From positions 1 to 24,567 of the forward strand of contig JAYMSP010002392.1 of the NCBI GenBank assembly GCA_036897095.1: a DNA stretch of 24,567 nucleotides. Direction: 5' to 3'. The notes under the pieces were generated by a model, which did no database searches, was not told the origin of the DNA, and saw only the letters and a program-made list of their open reading frames with translations. Below, piece after piece: positions 1 through 9,908 of this stretch (its first letter is position 1; each line of letters opens with the position of its first letter). The position numbers and the translations under genes were made by a program. This DNA is from Plantago elongata. Taxonomy: Eukaryota > Streptophyta > Magnoliopsida > Lamiales > Plantaginaceae.

Positions 1-900
1 ATGATACTCAACTTTAATTAGTTTATACATCTATTTAAATGAAATAGATAAAATGTGAGATGTATCCAATATATTATTTATGTGCTATAATATTTAAGAG
101 GTTATGGGTTCAAATCCTATTTACTTCATATTTATTTCAGTTATTTTTAATATATAGAGTTAATGTATGAACTTGGGCCGAATGGACTACCAGACCGGAC
201 CGAGCGGGTTACCAGACAGACTGGATTGGACGTTCGGGCCCGAATAGGCCATGATAATGGCCCTACCTATTAATTAATTATTATAATTTATTATTATTTT
301 TAAACTAATTATATTATTTATTACTTAATATTTTATAATTTTATAATTTAGTGGGTATTTCAGTCTTTTTATAATTAATGAAAATTAATAAAAATAATAA
401 ATTAATCTGTCCATTGACGAATCGTAGATGACGTGATATTTAATTAGGTAGAATTATGCAGTTGATCATGCATGGAATATTTAATCAACCAATTTCCTAG
501 AAGTTTCACATGTCCCTTCTGTTTCAAATATTACCGTAATCTCTAAAAAAACAATCATGTCCTCTTCTACACATTTAAAGAAAGTGGAAAGAACCATATG
601 CAAAATTGAAGTTAATTTAACTGAATTATGCATTTCTGCAGAACTTAAACCAATCAAAATGCATTCTTTTTCCCAAAACATCAAAGTATACTTTTTGATT
701 AAAATGAACAAAAATGGCAGTGCCATTTATGCCAACGCCCAAGTTTTTGCAGAACAGCTATTCTGCCTGCAAATCATTTACCAAAATGGTAGAAAGAAAT
801 ATCTCATTTTGACCACTACATCACAATTCTTATCTCCTTTTACTATTTCTGCTCTCATGGGCAATTCCGGTATTTTACCACACGCAAACCTTTTTCTCAT
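1..900. other. AT-rich intergenic flank
   Basis: No gene is supported here. Long A/T runs dominate, broken by one GC-rich island at about 172-257. The island repeats short words around 'taccagac' and 'gggcccgaa' and resembles the GC-rich repeat tracts near the other end of the window. A GGTTCAAATCC word at about 108-118 matches an RNA polymerase III B box, but I see no convincing A box or cloverleaf. The open frames in this stretch have low-complexity composition and no recognisable domain. The promoter of the DCD-Kelch gene probably lies in the right part of this stretch or just beyond it. Confidence 0.5.
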
Positions 901-1368
901 TTTCTTTGCAGTAGTACTGTGAAGTTAAGTGCTTGTTTGAATGCTCATACAGCCTACCATCCTGCAAGAAACAAAAAGTTTGAATCTTTCTTCATATTTT
1001 TACTGGTATTTGTTGTTGCATTGAAGGTTTTTATTTCTTGGACTGTTTTTGTGACGCTGATTCATGTTGGTTATGTTGTGTTTCATTATTGTCATGTTGT
1101 GTGTTATTTGCTTTTGATATATTGCACTTGCAGAAGCTCCTAATCTCCAAGATAGTGGGGTTTTCTTGCTTTCTTGAAACAAGATGTGTTCTTTTATTTA
1201 TATGTTGTTGTTGTTGTTCTTTCTGTCCTGTTTTACTGAAGAAGCACATGACAACCTTTTTTTTTTTTTTTTTTTTGTGCCGATTAGTGATTATAATAGG
1301 GTCTTATAAGAGTTAGCGTTAGTCAGTTTAAGAATGTTCAGTAACTCTCCTTTCTTGTGTGATTGTAG
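901..1368 (+). other. probable 5' leader and leader intron of the DCD-Kelch gene
   Basis: The ATG of the downstream gene is immediately preceded by a good acceptor (gattgtag, AG at 1367-1368), so the last leader intron appears to end exactly at the start codon. The stretch is T-rich, as plant introns are. It contains a TTG/GTT run at about 1202-1218 and an uninterrupted tract of 20 T at 1257-1276. The upstream leader exon and its donor could not be fixed by eye. Confidence 0.45.
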
Positions 1369-4300
1369 ATGGGGAAGGGGAAGTCGAAAGCTTGCAAGTT
1401 GAGGGAACTAAGGGAACTAAAACTTAATCAAAAGTTCTCATTGAACATGAGTTCATCTGCTAGGAATTTGAGCAAGGATGAACTTGGTGGCGTGATATTC
1501 GGATGCAAGCCTCACACTTTTTCAGAATGTATCTCCAATAGGATTTTCGGTGTGCATTTATACTTGAATATTTAGCTTATGTTTCAAGATCGATTCTTTC
1601 ATTGATGGACTTGTATTTTGATGAACAGGACTGCCAGGTCCGCATTACTCGTACGTGCAGAAGATCACTCCTGGCCTTACACTATTCCTCTTTAACTACA
1701 CCGACCGAACACTTCATGGTATTTTTGAGGCTGCAACTCATGGTCAGTTGAATATGAACTCGAATGCATGGGCTGCTGTAGAGGGTACTGAGCTAACACC
1801 TTACCCTGCACAGGTAGACACGATTATAAAGTTATTTTGTTGAAGTTTCTTTCGTTTTAGGTAATTTTTAGTTATGGTTCATTCACTGTTTTTTTTTGTC
1901 TATAGTGATGTTTTACATCAATACCTACCTTAGGCATTGAAGCCCCTGATTGTTTCTTGTCAGTTTTTTGTTGCTTAAGACTGATCAGTTTTTTGTTGTT
2001 CTGCTTTAGGTTCGAGTCAATGTCCGGAGGCAGTGCAATCGTCTGATCGAAAAATGTTACCAGCCGTTAATTGCTGATAACTACTATACAGAGACATTAT
2101 TCTGGTTTGAGCTCGACAAAATGCAAACAAAGAGATTGACCCAGTTGTTCTTGTCGTCATCTTATCTGGGAAAGAAACTTACGCCAAAGCTCCATAAAGA
2201 GAAGGTCAACAATTTGAGCCATTCAATCGTATCACCATCCGAGAAACCTCTGCCACAGGATGCCAATAGTCCAAATTTCTTTTATGATATGTCTATGTCT
2301 GTGGAGTTGAACAATGGGTTTGCCACTGCAGAGAAGAAATGGAGCGAGTTGTTTAAACCATCTTCATCATCTCCTCAGCATGTGCTGGATAACAAACATG
2401 GTTCTAAAGTAGCAAAATGGAGTGACTTGCTTAGAACTACTTCATCCTCACATATGATGAAGGATGAAGAAGTTTCTGATATAGAGAAACCAAACTCGTC
2501 ATCTTTGTGTGGGATGGAGAATGAGGAGCACATGTCAGATTATCCTGAAACGGAGTGGGAAAGTGAAACTGTCTACGAAGGTCCTGAAATAGAGACAATG
2601 GACATTAGCCCACCGATGGTGAAGAATGAAGACGTTTCTGCAATAGATAGACCAGATATTGATCCAGTTATGTCAGATGACACTGGATCAGACTGCGAGA
2701 GTGACTCGGCAGCTTCTTCTTATGAGACTGCTAAATCATTTCTTGAGCCTTGGTCAGATGGTATTGATGAAGAACTTAAAGAGTGCAGTAAAGTGAGAGA
2801 AATGGTAGCAAGTGTGCAGCATCATGAGGGAAAAAGTAGTCGCCCGTATATGTTTAGAGGAGGGCTGCACATAGATAAGGCACCTTTGGATGGTTTTGAT
2901 TCTGTGATCATGAAGGTACCTTAGATCTCCTCATTTCTTTTTAATAAATTTCTTGTATTTTACCGTTTCCTCTACTCTAGATGCTCATGTTTCTCATACA
3001 CTTTACAGTTAGAACAGGAAATTAGAGGGATGAAGTTATGCCAGAGTAACCAAAGTGCAAAAGTTGATTCTCTGAAGCATCAGCTGGTAAACTTCTTTGT
3101 TGGGATTTGGACTATTACTGCAAAGCTCACTTAATCTTCATTGATTATTTTCCTTTTGTCTGTGGCTGTTTGTAGGTCGACTCAAAAGCAGAAATTGAGG
3201 AACTGAAGAAGTACTTGGATAATCTGGAATCTATGCTTCCCTCTACTGGAAACTATATATCTGAAGATGAAGAAAAAGAACATCAATCAGAGGAATCAGT
3301 GTATATAATTGGAGGGTCCAATGGATCGAAATGGCTTCAAGATATGGATTCATATTTTCCATCTGAAGACAAATTTGTATCGCATTGCCCAATGACATCA
3401 GTTCGATCATTTGCCACAGCTGCGAGTTTGAATGGTGAGGTGTACCTTCTTGGTGGATCACATGATCGCGTTTGGTATGATACTGGTGAGAACACACTTA
3501 CATGTACTGGGAAGTCTTTATTCCTCATGTTCTAGCACAGTCTAATTGATTGGTGAACTTTTCCTGTCCGTAGTCGAATCATACAATCCAGTAAGCAACC
3601 AGTGGATCCAGAGGCCATCTCTTAACAATAAAAAGGGAAGCATTGCTGGCGCATCTGTCTATGACAAGATTTTTGCTATAGGTGGTGGAAATGGAGCTGA
3701 ATGTTACTCAGATGTGGAAATATTTGATCTGGTCATAGGTAGATGGCTCTTCACTGTATCCATGCTTGAAAAGGTAAATTTTTTAAAAATGTTATCCGAC
3801 AGTTTATGATAAAATTTGCTGCCAAACGCTCATATTTGTACTAGTATGCAATTTACAGTTATTACATGTTCTCTGTGCAGCGTGTTGCTCCAGCTGCAAC
3901 AGATTTGAATGATGTGCTCTATGTGTCTGGGGGCTATGATGGAAGAAACTATTTGAGGTCGGAAAATTGTAATTCCATACAGTTCCCATTTCTTTTATTA
4001 ACCTACACATTCTGTAATTTTGAGTTTCCACTCATATGTTTCTTTTCCACTTAATTTATGCAGAACTGTAGAGAGATTTGATCCAAGGGAGGCAAAATGG
4101 ACTAGGATTTCTAGCATGAACTCGAAAAGAGGGAGCCATTCTTTGGTTGCGTTTAATGAGAAGTTGTATGATGATCATCAAGTTTAGTCCCTTATCGAAC
4201 AAAGACTTCACTTCAACTTATGGTAATGTTCTGTTCTTGCAGATATGCTCTGGGTGGTTATGATGGGAACACAATGGTGTCCAGTGTTGAGGTTTTCGAC

Positions 4301-4641
4301 CCAAGAGTTGGTTCATGGAACATTGCAGAATCCATGATTCTCTCCAGGGGATACTTTGGCTCCTTTGTGCTAAATGGAAAATTGTATGCGCTTGGTGGTC
4401 TGGACGATAATCAGGAAGTGTTGGATGTGGTATGAATAAAACAACGTCCATATACGTGTTAAGGATCACGGCTGAATGATCTTTTATTTGAACTATGATA
4501 ATTGATATCTTCGATATCATGCAGGTTGAGTGCTATGAAGAAGCTGGTTCTGGTTGGCATCTGCATGGACAGAGTTCATTTAGTAAAAGATGCTTCTTTT
4601 CCACTTGTTATGTGAAAACAAGAGATAGAAAAAAGTTGTAA
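1369..4641 (+). CDS. DCD domain and Kelch-repeat protein
   Basis: Ten coding exons join in frame to 781 codons (780 residues): 1369-1549, 1629-1813, 2010-2915, 3009-3086, 3176-3485, 3574-3773, 3881-3957, 4064-4165, 4243-4429, 4525-4641. Every intron is GT-AG. Residues about 39-169 form a DCD (Development and Cell Death) domain with the expected LGGVIFGC start, the FGLPGPHYSYV and LFLFNYTDRTLHGIFEA blocks, and a LTQLF end. Residues 170-424 are acidic and Ser-rich with several WS(D/E)L words. Residues 425-471 look like a coiled coil. From residue 491 there are six Kelch blades with GG doublets (IIGG, LLGG, AIGG, VSGG, ALGG, ALGG), and the protein ends in a RCFFS-type tail. The layout matches plant DCD-Kelch proteins often annotated as NS1A-binding-protein-like. 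DCD proteins are linked to stress and programmed cell death. A role as a Kelch adaptor in protein interaction is inferred. The gene looks intact. Confidence 0.92.
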
Positions 4642-5242
4642 ATGCTTCATGGTTCTGTATACATAGATGTTAGGCTGACATGGTCGATTCTGGTATTGTT
4701 TACTGGAGGTGATGGTGCAATGGCAGCCAGGCCTTTATCTTAACCAAGCCCCCTTGCAATGAAAGGACTTATTTACCTCTTAAGTTGGTGCCTGGTGGAA
4801 ACTCTCAATTTCATTGTCCAAGTTTTACTCACAGAAATTGTATGTTAATGATCTTGTCATCACATTGCAGATAGAAACTGATATCAGAAAATAGAACAAA
4901 ATCGATCCAAATTTGATAGCGTTGCAAAGATTCGAAAGAAAGTGGAAAAAAGAAGGTAAGGGATTCAACCTGTATCGTATAAAACAAGTCGAGGCTAACG
5001 TCAATACGTCACTAGTTTGTCCGCAAGATAGGTGGAAGCTGGAAAATAAAGAGGGAGAAAGGTGGCAAGACACTGATAAGCATGAAGGAAAAGCGAAAAC
5101 TGATGAATTGAGGAAACGGCACATCGATGTGTATGTGTCAAGCGCTTCTCTACGTGTTCTTTCTATATAACTCATCTCTTACCTAAAATTTTCCAGGAAA
5201 AGCCATAACAGTCTCAGAGGTTCTTATTGCTCTTAGTTCAGA
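4642..5242 (+). other. 3' UTR of the Kelch gene and leader of the next gene
   Basis: No convincing coding sequence is seen. The left part probably holds the 3' UTR of the DCD-Kelch gene, although no canonical AATAAA signal stands out after its stop. The right part has a strong donor (agaag|gtaagg, intron start 4956) and a pyrimidine-rich acceptor ending at 5236 (ctcttag), six bases before the next ATG. This suggests a 281-bp leader intron for the small gene at 5243. An open frame across 4913-5170 has no ATG at its head and no recognised domain, so I treat it as leader or chance. Confidence 0.4.
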
Positions 5243-5534
5243 ATGGATAGGTCAAGGGCCTCAAGGCTTCCGAGAGAGTACTCAATGGCCATTCGACCTC
5301 TTGAAAAAACTATGGGGGAGGAGCTAAGAGCTGTCAAGGTATGTGTACTCTTTACTGTAAGATTATTATTATCCAATTAGCCTTTCAAATGAATGTAAAT
5401 ACTGCATTTCATTTCAGGAGGCTGTTTGCGCTGCCAAGATATTGTTCACTTTAAACCACCAGAAGCCGCCCTATGGACGAGAACCAGCTGAGGACGCCTC
5501 CTCAAACACAAGTGATGAAAAAACAAAGAAGTAG
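5243..5534 (+). CDS. small basic protein, unrecognised, two exons
   Basis: Exons 5243-5338 and 5418-5534 join in phase 0 into 71 codons (70 residues). The donor (gtcaag|gtatgt) and acceptor (atttcag|gag) are both good. An in-frame stop (TAG, 5234-5236) lies just upstream of the ATG, which fixes this start unless a leader exon splices in. The N-terminus is Arg/Ser-rich, the middle (about 26-42) could form an amphipathic helix rich in Ala, Val and Leu, and the tail is hydrophilic and ends in TSDEKTKK. An AATAAA signal at about 5570-5575 follows the stop by 36 bases, as expected for a real transcript. I do not recognise the family and see no signal peptide or membrane segment. It could be a lineage-specific gene or a fragment of a larger one. 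Confidence 0.5.
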
Positions 5535-6109
5535 AAATCTGCTCTTGTAGAATAAGGCAGAGCAAGACAAATAAATTCCAATGCAGAACTTTCCAAAAAT
5601 AAGAGGATAAAATGATGTGAACAAACTGAGCAAGTAGAATGCTTTAAATTCTGATCAGGCCGGAACATGTACTCTGCTCAGCATAAAGAAATAAATGGTT
5701 CTATTTCCAATTCAAGTTTTAGTACTTCAATCAATTAGAGAATATGATAAGTTTCCCCCCGGTGATCCCTAGATAGATAATACAGAACAATCTAAAAGAT
5801 ACGAGAGGAAATTATCACAAGATCTAACAAAAAGTTCTGTAAACAAGATCTTTTAGTTGCATGTAAGGTTCATGCAAAATCGTAGGCCCTGCCATTGAAT
5901 TTCCCAAAGTACTTGAAAAATTCATATTGCCTGTAAGGTTCATGTATAAATCACAAGTCACATACATTCACATTATACTTGAAAAATGAAAATGATGTTC
6001 AACATATTGCATTTCCCTTAGGTATTAAAGCTGAAATGTTGACACATATTGATGTCTGGAACTACAGAGTGCTAGTATCTGGAATCATATTTGATCCATG
6101 AAAGCTCAT

Positions 6110-6145
6110 GGATGCTGCCTCATTTTTTTCTTGGAAGCAGCATCC
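6110..6145. other. inverted repeat (hairpin) in copy A
   Basis: A perfect 9-bp stem pairs ggatgctgc (6110-6118) with gcagcatcc (6137-6145) around an 18-base T-rich loop. In copies B and C the same place keeps the right arm nearly unchanged ('ttggaagcagcaccc'). The left arm differs, and a different short stem (ttcca/tggaa) becomes possible. No function can be assigned. Confidence 0.45.
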
Positions 6146-6229
6146 AGTTGTTGGAGAAATTTCTAGGTGTGGCTGCCCACCTGATTATTCGTTCTTGTCA
6201 TCAGAACACAAGTTTTGCAATTTCCATAT

Positions 6230-7185
6230 GCAAGCAAGCCATACAATAATCACATTTATCACATGCACAGGAAATGAGACAGTTTTTTTAAGTCAGTCTG
6301 CTAGTCTTGAGCAATAAACTTGAAAAATGTGATTCGAAAAAAGCCAGTTACTAGTGTTCCTTTTAAGTCCAGGGCATGCTCTAAGTGGCAGTAATTGTCC
6401 TTGATTTATTCTTGCTGTTGCGTACACTACAGGAATTTCCAGTTAAGGGCACTATACCACCCTTCATCATATTAGCTACTATCATGAAGCTTGGTTTTCT
6501 CAGGAACTAGCCCTACAATATTATTCTGTTGATTGGTATCACCAAAAAAAAAAACTATGGAATTAGTCTCAAATGCTTTATCAAATTGTCATGATTTGTG
6601 AATGCAATGTCATCATCCCACATCCAAGAACAACAACTGAATGTCCAATCTGTATCCATTGCAAGGGAACTGGGATTTTTATATTAACTGAAACAAGAGA
6701 ACTGTCAGTGTGACATATCATAATCCTGCAATTACTGAATAAAGTAAATTGAAATGCATTCTATCCTGAGAAATCTAGTTATAAAGTCTGTACTGATGTA
6801 AATTGGAGATTGTATATTAATCCAGCGGAAATATATCATAAATTTATTAATTTATGTACGTATTACCATAAACATTCATGAAAAAATGTGCACATTTGAG
6901 TTATCATAAGTATTAACAACCAAAACCAGATTCTTCTCACTATAGACACAGAGAATGGTATTCAGCTGCAAGCAACACTCTTGAATACTCCGCTTGTTAA
7001 AGTTTTAAAATCGACTTAAGGATGTGTATACATTGTCATAAGTGCATGTGGTGACCATGTAAGTTTGCGCGTGTAGGTTATAAGATAACCTACGTGGTTG
7101 CCTGTTTGCCCTGCTACTCTTTATTGTGTGTACTTACATCACAGAAAAGCTACATGTACATCTTTTTTCAAATCTTTTTTTCTCA
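6230..7185. other. copy-A-specific segment, no gene seen
   Basis: By eye, similarity to copies B and C stops after 'cacaagttttgcaattt' and resumes near 'tttacttgtgtagatatg'. The corresponding stretch in B and C is only about 100 bases. The extra ~0.95 kb has no open frame with a recognisable domain and no clear terminal repeats. It holds a perfect 9-bp hairpin at 7073-7093. It may be an insertion in A, or sequence lost from the B/C ancestor. Confidence 0.5.
7073..7093. other. perfect 9-bp hairpin
   Basis: gtaggttat (7073-7081) and ataacctac (7085-7093) are exact reverse complements separated by three bases (aag). No T-tract or gene end is next to it. It lies within the segment found only in copy A. 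Confidence 0.5.
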
Positions 7186-8498
7186 ATTGCTGACTAACTA
7201 CTCTACTAAACTTTACTTGTGTAGATATGATTGATTGCATATATATGTACGTAAGGAGCATTTTACGCGTTACAGATCTTTTCAAGCTTTACAAGATTTT
7301 ACCGGGCTTTCTTGGATCTAGAGGACAAGGCTAATAAATCAATTCCGGAAGCAAAAACATATCCTGGAACAGAACACCAACAAATGCTCAATATGTTTTG
7401 TTCCGCTGATTCTGGATAATTAATTGTATACATTTCCTACAGGTTTAAGAATTCTGGCATATCTTTTCATGTCCATATTTACAAACATCAATAATTGATC
7501 CAAAAATTAAAATTAAAAAAATAAAAGGAAAAACAGATGAAATCAGGGTTCAGGATGGCTTGCTTTTTCGTCATTTATTAGAAATGCATACAGAATGAGA
7601 GAACATTTTGAGCCAAAAAAAAAAAAAAAGTTCTTTTCCATTTTTCTTTCCAAAAAACAAAGCCTTGAATTCTTGAAATGTTTCGTGAAAGTTAAAGTTG
7701 TTGCGAAATGTGGCATGTTTAGTACATGCAAGAACACACGTACATGTACAGATGTAGAAAATCTTGCAAGAAGCCAAGAAAAAATCACTTTGATGACACA
7801 TGAATTTCATGCTATTTCCTTAAAAGAAAAAAAAATTCATGCTATTTTCCATTTTTTCATAAAAATCTTAAATCAGATTTTTTGAAGTGAAATACATCGA
7901 AGAAAACTGTGAAAACAGCAAGCCTGGTTCATACTTGAGCTAGTGTATCCCCTGAAAAGTGATCTACGCAGTTGGTTGCAGTGGCCTGATTTCTGTATAT
8001 TAATTAAGTTCTCGGTCCATGCGTATATATGTAATGCCGGCATAGCTTTCTTATTGAATTGGGATCTAACTTTGTCTAAACCAGATTAATATCGTATAAA
8101 ATTGATACTGATATTGTTCAAAGATATATAGATGTATATACATGTATGCTCAGGCGAATAACTTCGTTCAGTCCTCTTCGGTCACTAATTATCCAAGTGT
8201 ATTTAGTATAAGCGCTAGCAGGTCGATCTGATCAAAGTCCTGAATTCTGATATTCAAAAGGTTGTTGGCTTAACTTTAAATGTTCATACACATTGTTGCT
8301 TTCTGGATTTCTCCGTCAAACTTTAACATAATCAGATTCCCAAACTTTCATTTAACTGTAGCTTTATAATATTGAAAAAATTACAATACAACGATGGAAG
8401 TATTTTGGAGAGCTCTATACAATATGTAATTGTACATTTTTATACGAAAGGTGTACATCAGAATGAAGAATTAATCCAAAATTCAAAAAATGTTTTCC
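7186..8498. other. repeated non-coding part of copy A
   Basis: No gene is supported. The stretch is alignable by eye to copy B (about 10790-12060) and copy C (about 13970-15180). Open frames at corresponding places in the three copies differ in frame and are interrupted, so conservation looks like duplicate ancestry rather than coding constraint. It includes an A-tract near 7615-7629 and a local duplication of 'aattcatgctatttcc'-like words at about 7802-7850. The 3' UTR of the minus-strand gene at 8499 would fall in the right end of this stretch. Confidence 0.55.
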
Positions 8499-9027
8499 TC
8501 AGCCTGCTGCAGGTGGTTTAGCTTGTTCTGCTTCTGCCGCTGCCGCAACAATGGAATCTAATTCCTGTAGAGAAAAGAATGGAAACATTACAAAATAAGT
8601 TACCATTGATCATATGAAGTGGAAATTTTGGATCTTGATATACAGTGAACTATTCATACCCCCATGAAAATTTTGGCAGCCTCTTCGGGGGTATGTGTTG
8701 TTATTATTTTTACAGCTGCCTCCTGCAATGTCACCAAATAAACCAAGAATCAGATTCACATACCAAATTAAACTTCCGTGCTGAATTTATATACAAATAT
8801 ACATCAGGTTCACAAAGCTAGCTAGCTAGTAATGACATGCTACTGCACAAAATAATAAAAATATATGTGAAAGAGTTCATTGGAATGGAACGAACCCTGA
8901 AGGCAGCAAACTCGGCTGCTGTAAGGGTTTTAGGTTCATCGATCGGAACCTCTAGCCCACCAACGTTCTCCCCGTAATCTGGGCTTGGAATAGGAGAAGC
9001 AGGCGTCGTAGCATTTTCGTTCTCCAT
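8499..9027 (-). CDS. small acidic alanine-rich protein, unknown family
   Basis: Three exons on the minus strand, 9027-8896, 8722-8660 and 8564-8499, join exactly in phase 0 to 87 codons (86 residues). Donors (agg|gttcgt, ggg|gtatga) and acceptors (attgcag, tctacag) are canonical. The N-terminal 35 residues are Pro/Glu-rich and probably disordered (MENENATTPASP, then VPIDEPKTLTAAEF). Residues 36-80 are Ala/Glu-rich and likely helical, with EAAVKI, TPEEAAKIF and ELDSIVAAAAEAE words. The tail is KPPAAG. There is no signal peptide or membrane span, and no family I recognise. A TATA box lies about 130 bases upstream of the ATG, and a possible alternative leader starts at a distal promoter. The gene lies in copy A of a tandem triplication, and its counterparts in B and C are deleted or broken. 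Intact frame and splice sites argue that it is functional, but its role is unknown. Confidence 0.8.
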
Positions 9028-9151
9028 GTTAGTGTACCTGTTTAGCCTTCAAACACAACACAATAAATCAACAAGAGAGATCAGATGAGAGTGTGCTGAC
9101 TGCTGACTACTGTGTTTGAGAGTGTGCTGAGAACTGTGGAGTTTGCCCTCG

Positions 9152-9158
9152 ATTTATA
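9152..9158 (-). promoter_or_regulatory. proximal TATA box of the 86-residue gene
   Basis: On the minus strand the sequence reads TATAAAT within 'cctataaatcgag', 125 bases before the ATG at 9027, giving a leader of roughly 100 bases. The same box is intact in copy B (12196-12202) although the gene is gone there. In copy C the corresponding site (about 15504-15511) reads 'ctatgaaac' and has lost the TATA consensus. Confidence 0.6.
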
Positions 9159-9441
9159 GGAGGTCAGATGAGTGAAAGGTGAATATAAGACAAAATTTCA
9201 TAGCCTAGCCCATGCTGTTTTTCTGGTTAAATCACCCACTGTTTTGTCACCCTATACCTGCCAACAGTCCAATTAATTTCTCCAGGTTCTTTTCATTTTG
9301 TAATCTTGGTTTTATTTGTTGAACTATGTTTGATTTTGTGATCTTTATAGATCTTCCTCAAAGTTCTTTTGCAGAATAGATATGTTCTGGAATCAGGCAT
9401 GCATAAGAAATTTAGTTAAGAAAGGAAACAAATTTTCTTAC

Positions 9442-9880
9442 CCACATGAAGAATGTTGCTGCGTCCTAGAAGGCAGACTGGTCTTGGCCAAAGCTGCATT
9501 TCGACAACTCTGTGAGTTTGGTGGATTGATTTGAGTTCTCTTAAGTAAGGTCTTAATCTGAAATTGTGTAAAATAGAAGGCGTTGATGGATCCATCATTT
9601 TTAGTTTCACCACATACGAGGTAAATTCTCCACATGGGGTGAATACCAATGGCAAACAAATTATAAATGGTCATACATATAAATGATCATTAAGATATAT
9701 GCTAGAATGGGGATTACTTTAGTATAAGATAGTAAAGAAAAGAAGAAAATGGTATTTATTTCCTAAGATCTTCTAAGGAGTGATGATTAAAAAGTTTGTA
9801 ACGCTCAAGAAATTAAGAACAATACTGGAAAATATTTTAGCTTGGTATCTCTAAGAAGAAGAGTAGAAGGATGTGTATAC
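9442..9880 (-). other. candidate leader exon from the distal promoter, copy A
   Basis: A distal TATA box (9901-9908) points into this stretch. It ends at a strong donor on the minus strand (atgtgg|gtaaga, intron start 9441). A matching acceptor exists ten bases upstream of the small gene's ATG (ctaaacag, exon start 9037). The simplest reading is an alternative first exon spliced to the coding exon. A minus-strand open frame inside (9674-9438) has relatives in copies B and C, but the start differs in B and the frame shifts internally in C. It runs through the donor, so I treat it as non-coding leader. Confidence 0.45.
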
Positions 9881-9900
9881 AGATGAACCCTAGCCGGTTT

Positions 9901-9908
9901 CTTATATA
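9901..9908 (-). promoter_or_regulatory. distal TATA box, copy A
   Basis: On the minus strand the sequence reads TATATAAG, followed about 12 bases later by a telo-box-like 'ctagggttcat', a layout common near plant transcription starts. The same box and downstream words are kept at 13202-13209 (copy B) and 16453-16460 (copy C). Upstream of it, copies B and C carry a TGACGTC element that copy A has lost by a short deletion near 9997. Confidence 0.55.

Noticed and set aside
95-135. Possible tRNA gene around the GGTTCAAATCC word
   Set aside because: No acceptor stem pairing or A box at the right distance could be found by eye.
557-922. Plus-strand open frame of 121 codons left of the DCD-Kelch gene
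   Set aside because: Composition is AT-driven and low in complexity, with no domain and no supporting signals. A long frame lies opposite it on the other strand as well.
4913-5170. Plus-strand open frame of 85 codons rich in Lys and Glu
   Set aside because: It starts only with TTG, has no recognised domain, and a strong donor (4956) lies inside it. More likely leader and intron of the next gene.
6105-6150. Possible microRNA precursor
   Set aside because: The stem is only 9 bp with a large loop, too short for a plant microRNA precursor, and it is not kept in copies B and C.
7595-7885. Plus-strand open frame of 96 codons in copy A
   Set aside because: It is rich in Lys and Phe from A and T tracts, and the corresponding parts of copies B and C are in other frames with stops.
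9438-9674. Minus-strand open frame of 78 codons with relatives in copies B (12727-12942) and C (15978-16214)
   Set aside because: The start differs in B and the frame shifts inside in C, while the nucleotide sequence and the donor at the end are better conserved. It reads through the predicted donor, so a non-coding leader exon explains it better.
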